From positions 3,626,001-3,690,000 of the forward strand of contig BSWB01000008.1 of NCBI GenBank assembly GCA_033239125.1: DNA of 64,000 nt, in the 5' to 3' direction. The notes under the pieces were generated by a model. It saw only the letters and a program-made list of their open reading frames with translations, made no database searches and was not told where the DNA came from. The DNA is from Fagopyrum homotropicum. Taxonomy: Eukaryota > Streptophyta > Magnoliopsida > Caryophyllales > Polygonaceae. Positions 59,406 through 64,000 of the stretch are shown one piece after another (position 1 is the stretch's first letter; each line of letters starts with the position of its first letter). The position numbers and the translations under genes are program-made.

Positions 59406-60208
59406 GGGCCCGTTTGGTTTAAACTCCATAAACGGAAACGGAATGGAAACGAATCTAGTTCATACGCATATCCTTGTTCATAAAACCTTTTGAAATCATT
59501 CCTTGTGATTTGAACTAATTGGAGAAAAATTTGATTACTTTTGATACCCTATCACTAGTACAAATACCCCCCCTAGACCACGGTTATTTTGTACATGGGA
59601 ACCCGGTTAAGGAAGCATGGTTAACGGGAGCGAGGTCCGGGCGTTCGCACCACGGAAAATGTCACCGGGTTAATTTTTTCGGACCCCGGTTTTTTAATAA
59701 CCGGGGTAATTTTCGGACCCCGGTTATTATAAAAAAACCGGGGTCCGAAAAATACCCCGGTTATTTTATAATAACCGGGGTAATTTTTGGACCCCGGTTA
59801 TTATAAAAAAGTTGGGGTCCGAAAATTACCCTGGTTATTATAAAATAACCGGGGGTCCCAGTTCAAAAATTTTTTTTTAAAAAAAACACCACGGTTCTTA
59901 TAGAACCGTGGCTGCAAGGTTTGAATAAAAAAAATTACGGTTTACTCAAAGCATGCAATGATCTAATTAAGTACAAACTTGATACTAAAACAACAGTTCA
60001 TACTAAAACTTATATCCAATTGAAGCTGAAGAGCATGTCATACAAAAACTATACAAAAACTTTCTCTTGAGGCAAAGTTGCATTTTCACAACTCACAAAT
60101 ACATAACATAGTACATGGACTTGCTAGCAAAAAACAATTTGCATTAGAACACTGCTGATTCATTAAATTTTCCATCATTGAGACACAACTTCATACTAAA
60201 ATAACAGT

Positions 60209-60394
60209 TCATGGCAATGTAGTATGCAGCTTTATTGTCATCATCCCATAGTATGTCCAGTAAAGGAAGGAGAAGAATGATATGTAGAAGAACCAAAGGA
60301 ATTTTGCGGCTGTCAACTCAAAGCTCACCATGGCATACACAATGACAATGTAATATGCAGCTTGAACAAATACATATGGTATTTCAACCACCAC
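60209..60394 (-). pseudogene. Captured PDR-type ABCG transporter exon fragment
   Basis: After an acceptor (tttcag then gtggtggttg) the frame reads VVVEIPYVFVQAAYYIVIVY and then SFELTAAKFLWFFYISFFSF, ending TYYGMMT, the membrane region conserved near the C-terminus of full-size ABCG/PDR transporters. After GMMT the match stops and a short foreign tail ends in TGA at 60209. At the break, cwgcatattacattg-like text is repeated (about 60216-60232 and 60343-60362), suggesting a templated join. It is only a fragment, downstream of the PHD-DLH gene and in the same direction. Confidence 0.85.
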
Positions 60395-61385
60395 CTGAAA
60401 TTTATTCAAAACTACATAAGTCGAGTTGACAAGGACCCTGCCGTGTTACTCACAACGGGTCACAGATCAATAGGTAGTAAAACTATATCTCCATACCTAC
60501 TTCAGTAAGACACATCATGCATAATTCACATGAATTCCAAGTTATATGGTTCACAATTCCATAATGTTCAGTTGAGAGCATTAATGAAATGTGTTGATGC
60601 TCGATTATAGAAGGCAATATGAACTTGTAACTTCAAAAGCAACAATATTACTGCTAACAAAAGAGAGTGAATGGTGTAATTGAAATCCAAGAATAAAAAA
60701 ATTAACACACCTCAAACATTAGGTCCTCTATTTGAGAGAAATAGAGGTTAGTTGCAATCATTCTAGCTAATAAGCAAACATCTCTAGTGACTTCAGGGGT
60801 TACCCTAGGATTTCCTGTAGAAACCATTATGAAGTCAATGTTTCGGATTTCAAGATAATTGAGAGTTCAATGTCCAAGCAGCACTTTAGGAAAAATTATT
60901 TGAAATCATTTGAGACACCCAAGAGCATAAGAGATATATGATAGACCTCATGTTTACACCAAAAATATATGCTCACCTCTGTGGTTGTGGCTCACATATA
61001 CATATATTATCATACATGTATAATCAGTGCTGCCTAGTGAATTAAATATAAAACTATTGCTATCATCAAGTAAAAAGATAACTAGTCAAATGCCTAATTT
61101 AATATATAACCTAAAAATAAAATATTGATTCAGACTCTAAACACAACTACAAAGATTTTAAAGTAGAGAAATTCAATTCAGCAAACCAATAGCAGCATAG
61201 CAATCTAGTGATGACATTATATCACTCCAGACCAAATACAAGGCTCATATATCACATATGTAAGTTTTTGTTTATTCATTCATGCCACACTATATGCATG
61301 ATGATGGAAATGCGAAACCAGCTAGGTCGATGATAGTTCGTAGTAGTAGTAGTAGGATATCTGCAATAGATCTGTCTTAAGATGC

Positions 61386-62645
61386 CTACTGAAGGTGCTT
61401 AGAGAACCAATCTAGCATATCTTCATGAGCCTCTTCTGCAGACTTCACAACTGATGCATCTTCCGTGTCATATCGTACAGTCCATCCATGTGCAGTTCCT
61501 GGGAATATCTTGGTGAAACTCTCAACCTACAAAGCATAGAGGAAAATAGGATATTATAGGTAGAAAGGCTCTGACAAAATCACATACTAGTTATCTTCCG
61601 TGGCATTCCGTGTCTGTGTATCTTCTGATTTGTGAGCTTTTATCTTGCCCCAATTCTAAGCCTATTAGAAACTCTTTGTTTGAAATTTGCAATACATAAT
61701 GGATGATACATCGTGTTCACCTACAAAAAGAAAGATGCACAAGATTCATAGTTTCATACCTCAGGCTTTGAATTCAAGATCTCGCCAAACTGTTTTACGA
61801 GCTCAAGTGGAGACATTTGATCAATTTCAGCACCAAGAATGGAAATAGGAGCCTTAACACCTGCAAAATTTCCAATCACAACAATATTAAACATCGACTA
61901 GAAATGGAAGTACGTTTTTTTGGATCCAGAAGTAACATTTCAAGAATCCAGCAAAGGTTCAGGTTTCCATAGAGAATAAAACCAAGTTGTGCAAAACAAC
62001 AACCTTTCAGTTTCCACAAAATAAAATAGGCGATGTAAAACCAAGTTCGTTCAATTGAGCACAAATTGAACGAACTTACCGCATATCCATTGTTCTTCAG
62101 AATCAACGGAGAATCTATTTTTAATGCACTTTCCGTGATAAACCTTTTTGCAATCCCTGTAAGGTAGGCACAAGAAGCAAGTGAGTATATTGAAGATCAT
62201 GAATTAATACAGCTTGGTTTCAAGGGTCTTTCAACATTCTTCCATTCTAGATGTAGTAGACAACTTATTTTAACTAGTCTTGAATGCAATACAATCTTTA
62301 TATGATATAATTCAACCTAACCTAACCTAACCTAACCTGTGTTTGTTGCACCTAGTAAGCAATCGAACACACACAAAATCAACAAAAAACAACAAATATT
62401 ATCTATCATATATCTCTGACCTAGTCATTTCTCAGTTACGCTTCAAACAAGTCAATGAAAAGAAGAAAGCACCGACTGATTTTCAACATTGATTTTGGGG
62501 CTTATTTTATAATAGAAACAAAAGAGGGAGAGAGCAGACTCGTAATCACAGAGAATGAGTGAGCCTCCATCCTTGCAAACAAAGCAGTAGTTCTCGGAAT
62601 CTTCCACCGAACTCTCTTCTACTACAACTAGAGGAGAACAACTTG
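61386..62645 (-). CDS. Chimeric PHD finger-dienelactone hydrolase gene captured by CACTA
   Basis: Exons on the minus strand: 62645-62540, 62156-62080, 61860-61760 and 61526-61386. Every intron has GT-AG ends and the frame stays open through all joins to a stop at 61386. Exons 1-2 give a PHD finger (YCFVCKDGGSLILCDY, then DCKKVYHGKCIKN and EEQWIC) that lacks its last zinc ligands. Exons 3-4 give the C-terminal third of a dienelactone hydrolase, with GAEIDQMSP (Asp) and AHGWTVRY (His) of the triad but not the nucleophile Cys. The donor gtaag after WIC and acceptor ttttgcag join the two host genes in frame. No in-frame ATG lies upstream in the PHD part; the first is at QMSP. The acceptor at 62646 is my choice among several. 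Confidence 0.72.
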
Positions 62646-62763
62646 CTAGAATAGATACATAGCCCAAAAATCAATGTTGTTGAAGAACATCTACATAGAC
62701 AACTTAAATGTTACAAGCAAATTGCATTGCAAAAGAAACCAAAGCTTATGACATTTTACTTAC

Positions 62764-63000
62764 GCTGGCCTGGAGCGGGGTTGAGGAACGCCGGCCTGGA
62801 GCGGGGATGAGGAACGCCGGTCTGAAGCGGGGCTGAGGAACGCCGTTTTGGTGGTTGTGGTCGATCGATCGAGCGAGATCCTGAGGAGCACAGCGCCGCG
62901 GATGCTTTTGAAATTCTGGAGGATGTGGTCGATTGATTGGCTTGGTGGATGTGGTCGACTACATCGCTAGGCCGGCTAGGGTTTTCTTTTTATGTTCAAA
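62764..63000 (-). other. Probable non-coding first exon or leader inside the CACTA
   Basis: On the minus strand it begins with text like aaaaccctagccgg, typical of plant 5' UTRs. It contains a GC-rich stretch with three tandem copies of cgttcctcawccccgct/cmggcc (about 33 bp), and ends ccagc with a consensus donor gtaagt (62763 downward). Its only ATG is followed at once by TAG. It would splice to the PHD exon near 62645. Confidence 0.5.
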
Positions 63001-63294
63001 ACGCTGAGTTTTGATAGAGGGATTTATTTTATAAAATACCACGGTTATTAAAAAATCGGGGTCCGAGAATGTTGTATTACCCCGGTTTTTATTAATAACC
63101 GTGGTATTGCGTAAAAATTAATATTATAACCCGGTTATTTCAAATAACCGGGGTCCGATTTTTTTAAAAAAAATTAAAAAATCAATTGTCCACGGTTATA
63201 TGTATAACCGTGGTCCGAAAATATCATTGACTATGGTTCTTATAAACTGCTCCAGCATAAGTGAGGTCTAGGGGGTATTTGTACTAGTGTATAG

Positions 63295-63599
63295 TAGACA
63301 TGGGTCCGGGTTGGGCTAAACCGCCAAACCGGCCCAAACCGGCAGTTTAGGTTTGCCGGTTTGGCCAAACCATGGGTTATCGGTTTAGGTCTAGGTAATT
63401 TTTTTTAAAAGTGGGTCAAACCGGCCGGTTTGGTCCTCAAAACCAGCGGTTAACCGACGGTTTGGTCCAATTTCCCATTTTCTTCTTTTTTTTTTTTTTT
63501 TTAATAAACCACCGGTTTGGGCTATGGTCGGCTTAAGGCCAAACCTAAACCGCAGGTTTCGAAATCTAAACGTTGGTTTAAGTTTCGGACCCATGTCTA
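63295..63599. mobile_element. hAT-type MITE with 8-bp TSD ccctatag
   Basis: Ends tagacatgggtccg and, inverted, cggacccatgtcta. The right duplication ccctatag is at 63600-63607; the left copy is split as ccctat (59547-59552) and tatag (63290-63294) by the CACTA insertion. The interior is full of aaaccggcc/ggtttgg words. The 305-bp element has no transposase. Confidence 0.9.
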
Positions 63600-63749
63600 C
63601 CCTATAGGGAAACAAAGTAGGAAAAACAAATTCATTTTGCATGAGACCACATAAAATAATTTAAAATAAATTCATGACATGATACACATATATATTATAT
63701 TCATTTCCATTACGTTTTCGTTTTCAAAGTTACAACCAATTGGGGCTAA

Positions 63750-64000
63750 GTTCTTGTCGGTATCATAAGTCTCAATTTGGTGAATTATTTTTTAATACAT
63801 GTATTTGGCCACTATATTTACAATATTTGTAGAATTTGTATCGTATACGGAATAAACATATTTACAATAACAATTTCTATCATACTTTTTTATTTAGTCA
63901 AATTAAGAAACTTTTTTTCTTTTGAAATTTGAACTAGAATGAACAACCCCAATACTTCAACATTAAAAGATAACAATATGGATAAGTGCATTCACTGATG
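63750..64000. other. AT-rich intergenic DNA to the window end
   Basis: No ORF or repeat of note was seen. The stretch is AT-rich and continues beyond the window. Confidence 0.6.

Larger units (their letters stand above)
59553..63289 (-). mobile_element. Non-autonomous CACTA element carrying host gene fragments
   Basis: Both ends read CACTAGTACAAATACCCCC inward (right end inverted), followed by TAGACC, and a 3-bp duplication tat (59550-59552, 63290-63292) flanks them, as expected for CACTA (En/Spm) elements. Subterminal arrays of accccggttatt in both orientations lie at 59660-59870 and 63040-63230, the likely transposase-binding repeats. No transposase is encoded. The interior holds minus-strand exons of a PHD-finger gene, a dienelactone hydrolase and a PDR/ABCG transporter, so this is a gene-capturing (Pack-type) element. 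Confidence 0.95.
59406..63746. mobile_element. Tourist-like (PIF/Harbinger) MITE, split by nested insertions
   Basis: Left end gggcccgtttggttt ... aacggaatggaaacgaat; right end on the minus strand gccccaattggttgt ... aacgtaatggaaatgaat. The flanks are taa on both sides (59403-59405, 63747-63749), the target of this superfamily. Without the nested hAT MITE and CACTA it would be roughly 290 bp. It carries no coding capacity. Confidence 0.82.

Overview
The window is nuclear DNA from a flowering plant, most likely a eudicot. The signs are an intronless chloroplast-type PPR gene, spliced genes with GT-AG introns, and plant-specific transposon families: Ty1-copia and Ty3-gypsy LTR elements with initiator-Met tRNA primer sites, L1-type LINEs with an RNase H domain, a MULE, a CACTA element, Helitron-like ends and several MITEs. 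I cannot name the species. Only three host genes look functional: a PPR protein related to Arabidopsis At1g71460 (14161-15942), a membrane-anchored SAM methyltransferase-like protein (16462-17529) and a three-exon AWPM-19-like membrane protein (43911-44934). Almost everything else is transposon-derived, often nested.

Layout, left to right. 1630-4785 is a giant interrupted palindrome whose arms are inverted 13-bp minisatellite arrays, with a Helitron-like insertion in the right arm. 7627-9831 is a well preserved non-autonomous LTR retrotransposon (529/515-bp LTRs, TSD ctacc) with one unusual ORF. 9837-12800 holds a MITE-like piece and a decayed LINE. 13471-13815 is a hairpin-rich tandem repeat. 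The PPR and methyltransferase genes follow on the + strand.

18590-38079 is a nest of LTR elements. A decayed minus-strand Ty3-gypsy (chromovirus-like) element carries a 7.8-kb Ty1-copia element in its 3' LTR, a 3.0-kb solo LTR of a related family in its leader (TSD catcc), and a hAT-like MITE and LINE fragment in its 5' LTR. 38470-42860 is a MULE with a four-exon transposase gene that has lost its first catalytic Asp and has an in-frame stop. It also has foldback ends and a 1-kb minisatellite with inverted relatives inside a transposase intron. 45193-55700 is a minus-strand LINE interrupted near its 3' end by a full-length plus-strand LINE (19-bp TSD).

55915-56808 is an exact-period (298 bp) triplication of a palindromic MITE. 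57093-58543 is a non-autonomous hAT element. At 59406-63746 a Tourist-like MITE (TSD taa) holds a hAT MITE (TSD ccctatag), whose left TSD was later split by a 3.7-kb CACTA element (TSD tat).

The most interesting object is that CACTA element. It carries minus-strand fragments of at least three host genes: a PHD finger, a dienelactone hydrolase and a PDR/ABCG transporter. Splice signals between the PHD and hydrolase pieces would join them into one continuous reading frame, a transposon-made chimeric gene. No in-frame ATG was found upstream, so whether it is translated is open.
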